This document shows positions 9,601-17,100 of a stretch of 22,695 nt of DNA, in pieces. Where the stretch lies: IMG/VR virus record IMGVR_UViG_3300024265_001305, positions 1 to 22,695 of that record; one strand, written 5' to 3'. The translations under genes and the position numbers were made by a program. The notes below the pieces were generated by a model. The model searched no databases and was not told the DNA's origin. It worked only from the letters and a program-made list of their open reading frames with translations. Within the stretch, counting starts at the first letter, position 1. The number at the start of each line of letters is the position of its first letter. The DNA comes from a virus.

Positions 9601-10985
9601 ATGCTGGTGTCAGGGGGCTCGGTGGTGGTTTTGGTGTGTATGGATCTTCCCCGGGCGGCATCGCTATGTATGGGGTTAGCACCAATAGCTATTCGGGTTT
9701 CTTCACCAGAAATACAGCAACTCCATCTAACCCAGTTGAAGTTGTCAGGATAAAACAAGACCATGCTTCAGATACGAATCATGCACTTGTCATTCAACAG
9801 GACGGCAGTGGTTCGATTTTACGGCTTTACGATGGTGCAGTGCTGGTTGCGGACTTCAAAGATGGCGGAGACGTCGATGTGACTGGTGTAATCACTTGTG
9901 ATGGGCTAGGAAGTGTCAATACTGGTGCCGGAACTGGGGCGTCAGGGACTAGCGACTCAGGCAAGGGTCTTCATGGCATTAGTACCTCCGGCACTGCCAT
10001 ACATGGGGCCAGTACCTCCGGGTGGGGCATATATGGCGAGAGTACCTCTTCCTGGTGCGGTTACTTTTATCGGAATGTGTCAGACCCGACAGTGAATGAT
10101 GAAGTCGTAAGAATTCATCAAGCACATGCTGGATGCTCTAAAGACGCTGCCAGAATCTATCAAACTGGAACCGGAAGTATATTGCAGCTATACGATGGCG
10201 CGGCACTTGTGGCCGACTTCAAGGACGCTGGAGACGTTGATCTTGTTGGGGACGTGGAAATAACCGGAGACCTAGACGTAACAGGAACGATTACTGGCAT
10301 AGTTGCTGGAGGAAACCCTGGAGACGACGTTGCTTTTGAATTCGGTGATGAGCCTGATTATTGGTTCGTGTACAATTCTGGTGGCACAATTTTTGAGTTT
10401 TGGACCTCAGACTCGGATGGAGGCGGGGCGGATGCCGTAGTGTGGTCAGTGGATGATGGAACAAAGGAGACTAACTTCTTTGGTGATGTCGATGTGACTG
10501 GGGTGTTCACTTGTGATGGGCTAGGAAGTGTCAATACTGGTGCCGGAACCGGCGCATCAGGAACAAGTGACGCGGGCAAGGGCCTTTACGGAATTAGTAC
10601 TTCTGGAGATGCGGTCTATGGACATAGCATATCCGGAAGAGGTATATACGGGGAGAGTCACGAATCATTCTGTGGATACTTCTACCGAAATATATCAGAC
10701 CCAAGTGTAGATGATGAAGTTGTTCGGATTCATCAAGCACATGCTGGATGCTCTAAAGACGCTGCTCGTATTTACCAGACTGGGACCGGGAGTATCTTAC
10801 AACTGTTTGACGGGGCGTCGCTCGAAGTTGATTTCAAAGATGGCGGGGATGTTGACTTTACGAGCATCGTCAAAGCGGGTGGCTACAAGTCATCGGACGG
10901 CACCGCAGGCGCGACTTCGGAATATGCGCTGGACGGTGGCGGAACCCTTTCTGTCAAAAACGGCCTCGTTACGGGGTACGCATAA
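6675..10985 (+). CDS. Giant modular tail fibre protein
   Basis: A 1436-residue protein starting in a TAATG overlap, with GGAGG at 6662-6666. It is a mosaic. Three fibre-type motifs (HGxxxGLxDxDHxxY) occur at residues 103-117, 431-445 and 615-629, two of them followed by RAATWLAANHETTY. A jelly-roll-like, possibly carbohydrate-binding domain spans about 750-905. A run of G-V-x-G-x-S repeats (about 916-1010) probably makes a beta-helix shaft. After this a 205-residue module is repeated. A 'DYWFxYNSxGTxxEFW...GGGAD' domain occurs near residues 660-715 and again near 1218-1275. The last residues (GGTLSVKNGLVTGYA) resemble the short C-terminal motif of many fibres. Known fibres bind the host surface; here that is inferred. 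No chaperone or endosialidase-type autocleavage motif was noticed. Confidence 0.82.
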   Translation: MRRPPNPNSPEEVRRAIQLLNQGEDEAASGLAAFIVLVAETYVPYVNAHSSVDLDDQNITSTGNASFANCTLTGYMDGYADVAADGEILYWDTGNARFDVGDHGDIAGLGDNDHPQYSHLKTGWAPGTAADEAYTLAIDTPSRTFSLTHSGTGEYWIAGVRETFAAPLSVVFDDTEGMWHISITSGGTMEASQTDWNFDDTAVFVSEFYWDAVNGAVVGMSSELHSWILSDPLHEYLHESFGTRWANGLGVAINGDELDVGIGRIFDEDIECNITDDLGSGRWDQTLTPLTCPILYRDGAAGNWRVDAASSVPVILTANVPQVNYATGGVWDLEDVGVNRYFVYWIIASTNQNYPVYLVPGQEDGATLNATRDGNSIADMEFGNLPVEESKVIARVIVQRQAGSPYYSLIEVNDYRNVVDEPGVGAVVGDHGNLVGLNDDDHAQYHNDARAATWLAANHETTYNHANYDTAYGWGDHAGLYVPIANDGKVKVDVGATGDYLGAAFNDGALRTSTGISFADGGNFVTLTTNDGEIVHNSLSGYDSNDHVDHTTVTFSAGSGLTGGGTLAANRTFDLDINGLDADTIVAADTIAFYDATGTHNNKTAFSDFNAALDHGAFLGLGDDDHTSYHTDGRAATWLAANHETTYDHSLIGPAILDDVTFDIGTSVDYWFLYNSSGTAYEFWSTNVNGGGADGLVMAVQDGTDDVDFTGDIAASAGTFSGLITGTAGADITATTNQEATPGVTSTSVATVIQAGTSSGSDETYDNLWEAMKFTASGNHALRSFRVQLKKTGTITNLSSLMTGYLYTDVAGKPGAQIGSLGTVVAYGSIGTGYTVLYFGVSSGVTLSSGSDYWIVLKQSIPPDGGTVFIRRSSSGTATWAYSADGSSWTTENSKTGRFDLLGMDAQPIYGISLSSIAVFGESTTASGVRGESISDNGVYGFSKNSSGVYGTSTRGHGVNGVSTDKYGVRGESSNDAGVRGLGGGFGVYGSSPGGIAMYGVSTNSYSGFFTRNTATPSNPVEVVRIKQDHASDTNHALVIQQDGSGSILRLYDGAVLVADFKDGGDVDVTGVITCDGLGSVNTGAGTGASGTSDSGKGLHGISTSGTAIHGASTSGWGIYGESTSSWCGYFYRNVSDPTVNDEVVRIHQAHAGCSKDAARIYQTGTGSILQLYDGAALVADFKDAGDVDLVGDVEITGDLDVTGTITGIVAGGNPGDDVAFEFGDEPDYWFVYNSGGTIFEFWTSDSDGGGADAVVWSVDDGTKETNFFGDVDVTGVFTCDGLGSVNTGAGTGASGTSDAGKGLYGISTSGDAVYGHSISGRGIYGESHESFCGYFYRNISDPSVDDEVVRIHQAHAGCSKDAARIYQTGTGSILQLFDGASLEVDFKDGGDVDFTSIVKAGGYKSSDGTAGATSEYALDGGGTLSVKNGLVTGYA
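9892..10240 (+). repeat. Fibre gene internal duplication, copy 1
   Basis: This 349-bp block aligns without gaps to 10507-10855 at a constant offset of 615 bp (205 codons), so the reading frame is kept. It encodes TCDGLGSVNTGAGTGASGTS ... CGYFYRN ... VVRIHQAHAGCSKDAARIYQ. Two segments are identical at the DNA level (9892-9934 and 10113-10150); the rest differs at many synonymous sites. A more diverged third relative of the 'GSILxLYDGAxLVADFKDxGDVD' part lies just upstream at about 9805-9880. Confidence 0.9.
10507..10855 (+). repeat. Fibre gene internal duplication, copy 2
   Basis: Second copy of the duplicated fibre module. The 43-bp block 10507-10549 and the 38-bp block 10728-10765 are exact matches to 9892-9934 and 10113-10150. 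Between and beyond them the protein stays highly similar (CGYFYRNISDP, GSILQLFDGAS) while codons diverge. Confidence 0.9.
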
Positions 10986-10987
10986 TA

Positions 10988-12241
10988 ATGGGCGGAGCAT
11001 ACACAGCAACACCAGCAGAAGAGACGCCGGCTGACTTGCCGCCGGGCTGGAATCTGACCTGGCCATATACGGGACCGTGGCCTCCGGGGTATGAGCCGGA
11101 TCTTTCTCTGAGCCTTGATGCCACGGCAGTAATAAACCCGACTGATGTGGTTGCCACGTTGTCAGTGCTTACTGACCAAGGAAGCTATGTCACCGCTGAG
11201 CCATCTTCTCAGATTGTATGGAGTGCCAAGTGGGACGACACCAATGAAACCTTAGACTTGAGGCAAAGTGAGGGTACGTTCAGCCAGGAGGTTAGCCTGG
11301 ATTACGCCGATGTCGGCGATAGTTTCTGGGGAGCCGACCCCATATTTTCGGTTGACGCAAGTGCGACCGATAACGGCCGAACGTTTACGCTGTCGGCAAA
11401 CAGCTCCCCATTCGATGGACAGCGTGTTCTCGCTCAGGCGGTGGTCACGGTGACGGTAGGTTCAACGTGTGAGGTTGATCGGGAATATCAGCAACCGACT
11501 AGACCCGTAGCTCCAGAAATGGCAAACGATTGCATGGATTATGTTACGGATGGCATGCGTGTATTTGAAGAAAATACAGACTCTGGTCCAGGTGGATGGC
11601 CGCCTTATATAAACAAGAAAATTACGGATGGATGCGACACTCCTAGATTTTGGATGTGGACACGGTATCCCCGTTTGAATTTTGAGGGGGCGACCGTCGG
11701 TGTTATTGACAAGTATGGCTTTGCGCATCCTCCGTTGGGCGGCTATGATGGTGGATGGACTGGTACGCCACAGACTGGCAGTGGCGACGGAGACGACCAT
11801 TGGTGGCTGATGCAGTTCTTGCAAGAGAGACCGGGTATCGAGGAAGATCCCACTAATACTAAGCCGATCTTTGGTACAATCCATTGGTCGGAAATTACGA
11901 CGTGGTCAATCTTGACATGCCATTTAGAGCGTGCTGCGGATGGGGCTTGTATCGTCTGGGAGGAGCGGGATCATTGGAGCTGGACTCTTGAACAAAATGA
12001 TTTATGTAACCCCGAAGATCGCCCTACCGTTTATGGCAACACCGATGTGTGCCGGGGTGTTCTTCCACCCTCCCCATGCACGAATTTAGCACAGGGTCCA
12101 CCCTTCATGGAGCCTGGGGACACAGAGGTTCAGGAGGTTTCAAGCACATTGCCTGAAGAGGACGAACCGTTGAGCACCGGAAGTAGTTTCTTCAAGACGT
12201 GGGGATATTATATTGACCAGATATTCCCGGATGGATACTAA
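10988..12241 (+). CDS. Cys- and Trp-rich hypothetical virion-region protein
   Basis: A 417-residue protein, family not recognised. Residues 1-40 are Pro/Trp-rich (LPPGWNLTWPYTGPWPPGYE). About 38-160 looks like one or two Ig-like beta-sandwich domains (LSLDATAVINPTDVVATLSV ... VLAQAVVTVTVG). The C-terminal part (161 onward) is different: it carries all eight cysteines (residues 161-364) and many Trp/Asp residues (GDGDDHWWLMQF, ERDHWSWTLE), and ends in an acidic Pro/Glu stretch. There is no signal peptide or membrane helix. The start is three bases after the fibre stop and has a poor ribosome site, so translational coupling is likely; the stop overlaps the next ATG (TAATG). An accessory fibre, tail-tip or receptor-binding protein is plausible from position, but not shown. 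Confidence 0.6.
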   Translation: MGGAYTATPAEETPADLPPGWNLTWPYTGPWPPGYEPDLSLSLDATAVINPTDVVATLSVLTDQGSYVTAEPSSQIVWSAKWDDTNETLDLRQSEGTFSQEVSLDYADVGDSFWGADPIFSVDASATDNGRTFTLSANSSPFDGQRVLAQAVVTVTVGSTCEVDREYQQPTRPVAPEMANDCMDYVTDGMRVFEENTDSGPGGWPPYINKKITDGCDTPRFWMWTRYPRLNFEGATVGVIDKYGFAHPPLGGYDGGWTGTPQTGSGDGDDHWWLMQFLQERPGIEEDPTNTKPIFGTIHWSEITTWSILTCHLERAADGACIVWEERDHWSWTLEQNDLCNPEDRPTVYGNTDVCRGVLPPSPCTNLAQGPPFMEPGDTEVQEVSSTLPEEDEPLSTGSSFFKTWGYYIDQIFPDGY

Positions 12242-12456
12242 TGCCGCGGAGAAAAGCGCCAATGGTCACGGTTACAGTCCGATCTCGTGGGCTCGGTGAT
12301 ACTGTGCGAAAGATAACAACTGCAATAGGCATTGCTAATGTTGTCAGTATCGTAGCGGCAGCGCTCAATGTTGATTGTGGATGTGAAGAACGACGGAAAA
12401 AGCTCAATGAACTTTTTCCATACTGTGTAGATACCGGAATAACGACCGAACAATAA
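12241..12456 (+). CDS. Small phage protein with CGCxxRRxxLNxxFPY motif
   Basis: A 71-residue protein. The notable part is C-terminal: D-C-G-C-E-E-R-R-K-K-L-N-E-L-F-P-Y at residues 45-61, preceded by GLGDTVRKITTAIGI (17-31). I have the impression that short phage proteins with this 'GxGDxxxxxTxxxGI ... CGCxxRxxxLNxxFPY' layout recur in environmental phages, but I cannot name a family. The two close cysteines, with a third at residue 62, could bind metal. ATG at 12241 overlaps the previous TAA but has no clear ribosome site. An in-frame ATG at 12262 is preceded by GGAG at 12248-12251, so a 64-residue product is a real alternative. It sits just before the ejection-protein genes. Confidence 0.6.
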   Translation: MPRRKAPMVTVTVRSRGLGDTVRKITTAIGIANVVSIVAAALNVDCGCEERRKKLNELFPYCVDTGITTEQ

Positions 12457-12467
12457 GGAGCAGAAAC

Positions 12468-13091
12468 ATGAGTATAGGGCTGAGAGCGGCGTTTCGGACG
12501 CAGGGTAAAGGCATTGCAGGCCGTCAGGCGCAGACAGCAGCGAACACTGCTGCTACTCTGGCTTCAATCGAAGTTGCAAAGGTCGGCACGACAGCCGCAA
12601 AGCGACAGTTGCAGTGGGCTACTCAGGATCGAGCAGCAAACGTCGGTGCGGCGGCCGGGGTTGGTGATAGTATGCAGCAGATGATCGATAACTATAACCG
12701 TGCCTACGGCGAGGCTAAAGACGTGAACGAAGCCCGCTACCAGCAGCAACTGGGCATCGCCGATGCGACAACCGGCCAAAGGATGGCCGACGTGTCGAGC
12801 GCTTTCGGTCGACAGGGTTCTGATATCGCGCAGCGACTTGCCGGGCTCGGCATGTCAAATACAACTGTTGCGCCGACTATGCAGCTTGGAGTTGAGCGAG
12901 AAAGACAATCGGCCCTCAATCGAACGGCTGATGAGATGCAACAGACGAAACTTGGAATCATTGGAGCCAGGGAGGACAGGTTCCCTGATCTTGGTTCGCT
13001 TCAGTCGACACTGGCAGGAGCTGCATCTGGGAAAATGACCCCGCAGGTCGCGGCGATGCTGAAGGCATTTGGAAACATCAGGAGCGTTTAA
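12468..13091 (+). CDS. Internal virion/ejection-type protein 1
   Basis: A 207-residue protein rich in Ala, Gln, Gly and Arg, with an AAGGAG ribosome site at 12455-12460. It is predicted mostly helical or coiled (MQQMIDNYNRAYGEAKDVNEARYQQQL), with small-residue stretches (ANTAATLASIEVAKVGTTAAK, ATLAGAASG). A helical pair with an 'R-x-G-x-x-L-A-G-L-G-M-S-N-T' turn (around residues 120-135) is common in small internal proteins of short-tailed phages that are packed in the capsid and ejected with DNA (P22 gp7 or T7 gp14 type). Sequence similarity to those cannot be claimed; the call is from composition, position and gene order. It is the first of three adjacent genes of this kind, and its TAA overlaps the next ATG. 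Confidence 0.6.
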   Translation: MSIGLRAAFRTQGKGIAGRQAQTAANTAATLASIEVAKVGTTAAKRQLQWATQDRAANVGAAAGVGDSMQQMIDNYNRAYGEAKDVNEARYQQQLGIADATTGQRMADVSSAFGRQGSDIAQRLAGLGMSNTTVAPTMQLGVERERQSALNRTADEMQQTKLGIIGAREDRFPDLGSLQSTLAGAASGKMTPQVAAMLKAFGNIRSV

Positions 13092-14173
13092 TGGCAATCA
13101 GAATAGAACGCGGTGGAAGTGGCAGCGATACGGCCGGACAAATCCTTGCCCAGGCTGGTCAAGGCGAAGCCAACCGCCAGCAACAGACGCTTCAGGCTTT
13201 ATTGCAGCTCGCCGGTGCAGCACGCCCCGGCCCTGTCGGTGGCGGAGGCGGAGGCGGCGGAGGCGGGGCCGGATACGACGAAAGGGCGCTGGCTATCCAG
13301 AAGCTTAATAGTGCCCGGGCCATGAAGACGGAGGAGATCCAGGCCCAGGCTAAGCGAGACCAGCAGGCGGCCGACCAGGCGACTGCAAAGACAGCCGTGA
13401 AATTCGGGCTAGATGAGCAGGTTCGTGAGCAAGAGTTCGAGAACACGGTCAGGGAAAAGCAGGAAGCAGCAAGGCTTGAGGCCGAGAACTTCGATTATGA
13501 GTATTCTCAGAAGTCGAAGCAGAGAATTGCCAGGATCAATCAGGCAAGACAGACACTTCGCACTAGCGAAGATTTCACCCCAGACGAGAAAGCAGATGGA
13601 GAACGGGAGTTGACTCGTCAACTGATGGGAATAACCCAGGATGCAATGCCGGCCGATCGGAACAGGTGGAAGGGTGACCCCAGGAAAGCTCCCGGGAACG
13701 GGGAGACCTGGCAGGATGAAGATGGTAATACCATGACAACGGGGCCGGATGGAGTGCCGAAGCTCATCTTGCAATACAAACAAAGCCGTGCGTATCAGGA
13801 GCTAGAACTGAAAGCTGAGCGAGCACAAAAGGTCGAGGACAAGCAGGCTGAATTGCAATCCAGCCGACGGGACAGTTACATGGAACTCTTGACCGGCGAA
13901 GTAACGGAGACGATAGGCGGGATTGAAGAAAAGCGCAAGCGAACGTCAGGCGAGGCCCAGGAAATCATGGCTAAACTGGATGCTTTTGACGCCGTAGGGC
14001 ATGGTGAAGCTCCCCAGACTTTACAGGCTCCACAGATGACGGCCGAGAATGCGGACGTGATTTATGAGAGCCTCAATCCAGGTGACGAGTACATTGGTCC
14101 TGATGGACAGCGACGACGTAAGCCTGGCTTACTTCCGCAGCAACCGATACCGATGAATATTCCGCAGTTCTAA
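13091..14173 (+). CDS. Internal virion/ejection-type protein 2, coiled coil with polyglycine
   Basis: A 360-residue hydrophilic protein with AGGAG at 13080-13084 and a 1-nt overlap with the previous gene. The N-terminal 45 residues are helical and Gln-rich, then ten consecutive glycines occur (codons at 13238-13267, mixed GGN codons, so not a pure DNA slippage tract). From about residue 60 to 155, and again near 230-290, there are long charged helices (QAQAKRDQQAADQATAKTAV, VEDKQAELQSSRRDSYMELL) typical of coiled coils. A low-complexity Trp/Gly/Asp stretch near 190-220 and a Pro-rich C-terminus (GLLPQQPIPMNIPQF) flank them. No enzymatic motif is seen. By position and style it is probably a minor capsid-interior protein. 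Confidence 0.6.
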   Translation: MAIRIERGGSGSDTAGQILAQAGQGEANRQQQTLQALLQLAGAARPGPVGGGGGGGGGGAGYDERALAIQKLNSARAMKTEEIQAQAKRDQQAADQATAKTAVKFGLDEQVREQEFENTVREKQEAARLEAENFDYEYSQKSKQRIARINQARQTLRTSEDFTPDEKADGERELTRQLMGITQDAMPADRNRWKGDPRKAPGNGETWQDEDGNTMTTGPDGVPKLILQYKQSRAYQELELKAERAQKVEDKQAELQSSRRDSYMELLTGEVTETIGGIEEKRKRTSGEAQEIMAKLDAFDAVGHGEAPQTLQAPQMTAENADVIYESLNPGDEYIGPDGQRRRKPGLLPQQPIPMNIPQF

Positions 14174-14184
14174 AAGGAAAAGTA

Positions 14185-17100
14185 ATGGGCTGGAGAGACG
14201 GCGAGATCGTAGCTGGCACAGGGTCCTGGCAGGATGGTGAGCCCGTAAGAGTAGCGCCAAGTGGGCCTGGGTCCTGGCAAGGCGGCAGGATTGTGGAACC
14301 AGAACAGCCTGCACTTACTGAGGAGCAGAGGGAGCACTTCTTGCTGGCCGCCAAGAGAGAAGCGGCATTAGCTTCAGAATGGGAGAAGTCTAGTAAGTCG
14401 AATCTTCCAGGGTTTAGGTCCATGGCTATCCAGATGGGGGCAAACATTGCCTCGCCGGTTGCCAGGCTACTCGGTCAAGGTGAGCGAGCAGATCAACTGA
14501 ATCGGCTGGCAACTGCTGCCGGGCAAGTTCAGGAAGAAAGGGAAAAAGGCGGGCCGATCCCAGACTGGCTGCAACGAGCCGCAAGGGGTGCCGGCGTGTC
14601 GATTGGAACTGCCGGAGCGGCAGGCATGTTCACGGGTCCATACGGTATTATCGGATCATTCTCTGCACAAGAAGGCAATCGAGCTTGGACTGAAGGGAAA
14701 GATGCTGGGCTCAAGGGCAAGAAGCTTGCTGAGTATGTCCTGAAGCAGGCTACGATCGAAGCCGTGCCAGCGCTTGTCATGCAGAAGTTGGGGTTGGGTG
14801 GCTTTGAAAAGATACTTGGTGGAAAACAGGCTGCTTCCGCTGGCTTGAGAGAAGGCTTTAAGCGAGCTGGACTGAATCTTGCGACGGAACTTCCTGAGGA
14901 GTTAGTAACAGAGCTTGCGCATAATTTTGAGTCTGCGTTTTCAGGCGTTGATCCGAACGCAATGAGTGCCGAGAACATCCAGCAGACAGTCCTTGATACC
15001 GTTGCTCAGACCGTCCTTGCCATGGGCGCAGCCAGTGTGCCTAGCCTGGCAGCAGCACACAAAGAAGGGAAGGTTGGCAAGAAAGACAGAGCGAAGACTG
15101 CCCTTGTCGAGTCTGCTGAGTCCGGTGTGCCCATATCTCGTAAGCAGTGGCGAAAACTAGACCTTCCAGAGAACGAGGGTCGCAGTCAGGCCGATCGTTT
15201 AGAGGCCGCAAAAGGGGCTTCCGCAGAGATTAGAGCGGCCGAGGCGGCAGCAATAGAACAGCAGGTACAGCCTGGAGCTGTCGAGGAGCTCACACAGGAC
15301 CCCAGGCCCCCCCAGGAAGCCGCTCAGGCGACTCCGCAGGCAGAACCCGGCGAGCAGCCGGTCCAGCCTCCGGTGGCCCCAGAAGGCGGCTTGGGGGCCC
15401 CTCCAGTGCCGCCTGGTGAGACTGAGAGCCAGTCGTTCGAGGCCATGGTGGCCGCCTCGCCAGTACCCCCTCAAGAGTCGGCCCAGAGGAATCTTACCAA
15501 GCAGGTCTCCGCGGCTAAGCAGCCGATTGGCGAGGCGAAAGGTCTAGTCAAGGACGAGAATGGGAGCATCTCAGTCCCGGTCGAGACGTTCGCGAAGGCA
15601 TGGCGAGGGACAAAGACGCTGCTCAAGCGAGGTTTTGCCACAGGTGGACTGCTCCCAGAAGTCGTCCAGACAGTGAAACTACGGAAGGAGGGACAGCAGG
15701 CAAAGCTTTCGAGGCAGATCAGTGAAGCTCAAAGCGACTACAAGACCGCAGCAAAAGAGACTTATGGAACCAAGAATCCGTCAGCCGTACACACCGAAGA
15801 AATCAGCGATGTGCTTGGTGGCAGGTCTGACATCAGCACGCTTCCTGATTCCATGCAGGACTCAGTGGCTGCTATGCGATCTGGAATAGATGCCAGCTCT
15901 CGTGAGCTCATTCGATCCGGGGCCGTCCAGGGTGCGCTGGCGGCGATTGTCGCGAGGAATACTGGAGTCTATCTGACCAGAACGTTCAGGGCATTTTCTG
16001 ATCCGAAGTGGCCAAGCAAGGTTCCAGAGAAAGTGATGAACCGGGCGATTGCCCTGATACGGGCAGAGTATCCAGGCAAGACTGAGGCTGAAGTGCATGG
16101 GCTTATTGCGGCAATCCTTTATGAGGGCAAGGCGGCACAGACTCCGCTTGCCCTCATACGCAGGGCGTCGCTCGGTGCTAAGGATCTCGGCATCCTCAGG
16201 AAAAGAAATCTTGAGATACCGGAAGAGATCCTGGACTTGTTAGGCGAGAATCGTGATCCACTTGTGAATTACACACAGAGCATGGCGAAGATTGGTAGCC
16301 TGATCGCCAACCACAAATTCCTGACGGAAGTTCGCGAGGCCGGCTTGGCTGGTGGATTCTTCAGCGAGGTGCCGACGGTCAATGAGTTCGGTGAGATGAA
16401 GACTAAGATTGCTAAGGAAGGCACCGCGTCAATGGAGCCACTCAGTGGACTCTACACGACGCCTGAGATTGCAGATGCGTTCATGCGGGCAACCGACCCA
16501 AAGAAAATCGGGCCGATCCTGCGGGCGTACTACAGATTAAACGCGCTGGTCAAGACATCTAAGACCGTCTATTCGCCGCAGGCGATCGTTAGGAACTTCA
16601 TAGCCAACCCCCTGATCGCAATCAAGAACGGGCACATAGACCTCACCGGAGATTACCTCGGCCAGGCAAAAGACTTTTGGAAGGCGGTGAAGGCGACCGG
16701 GAAAGATATCACGCCAGACTGGGCGAAGCGTCTTTCTAATAGGGTTTTGCCACAATTTGTCAATAATCTCCTTGCTATGAATGAAAAGGAGTTCAGGGCA
16801 TATATGTCCCGGGCTGCCGAGGCCGGCGTGATTGGGCACGATGTTATTGTTGGTGAGTTAAAGGCAACGCTGAAAGACGCTGGGCTATTTGGTGCAGACG
16901 CAGACATCGCAGGGGCGGACGCGCAGAGGCGCGGAAAAACACTCGCAGCATTTAGGGTGGCTGGGAAACAAGCAGTCAGTATCTATCAGGCTGGCGACTC
17001 AGTGTGGAAGCTTTTCGGCTGGAACCGCGAGATGAAGGCGTACCACAAGGCATACCCGGACATGCCTCAGGCGGAACTTGAACAGGCAGCCGCCGACATA

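Noticed and set aside
9333-9764. 143-aa minus-strand frame with Thr/Ile/Ser-rich repeats
   Set aside because: The repeats mirror the G-V-x-G-x-S repeats of the fibre on the other strand.
9420-10990. Diversity-generating retroelement target in the fibre gene
   Set aside because: No reverse transcriptase or template repeat is in the window, and differences between the copies are mostly synonymous rather than concentrated at adenines.
13192-13446. Minus-strand frame containing polyproline
   Set aside because: The prolines are only the complement of the ten glycine codons of the coiled-coil protein.
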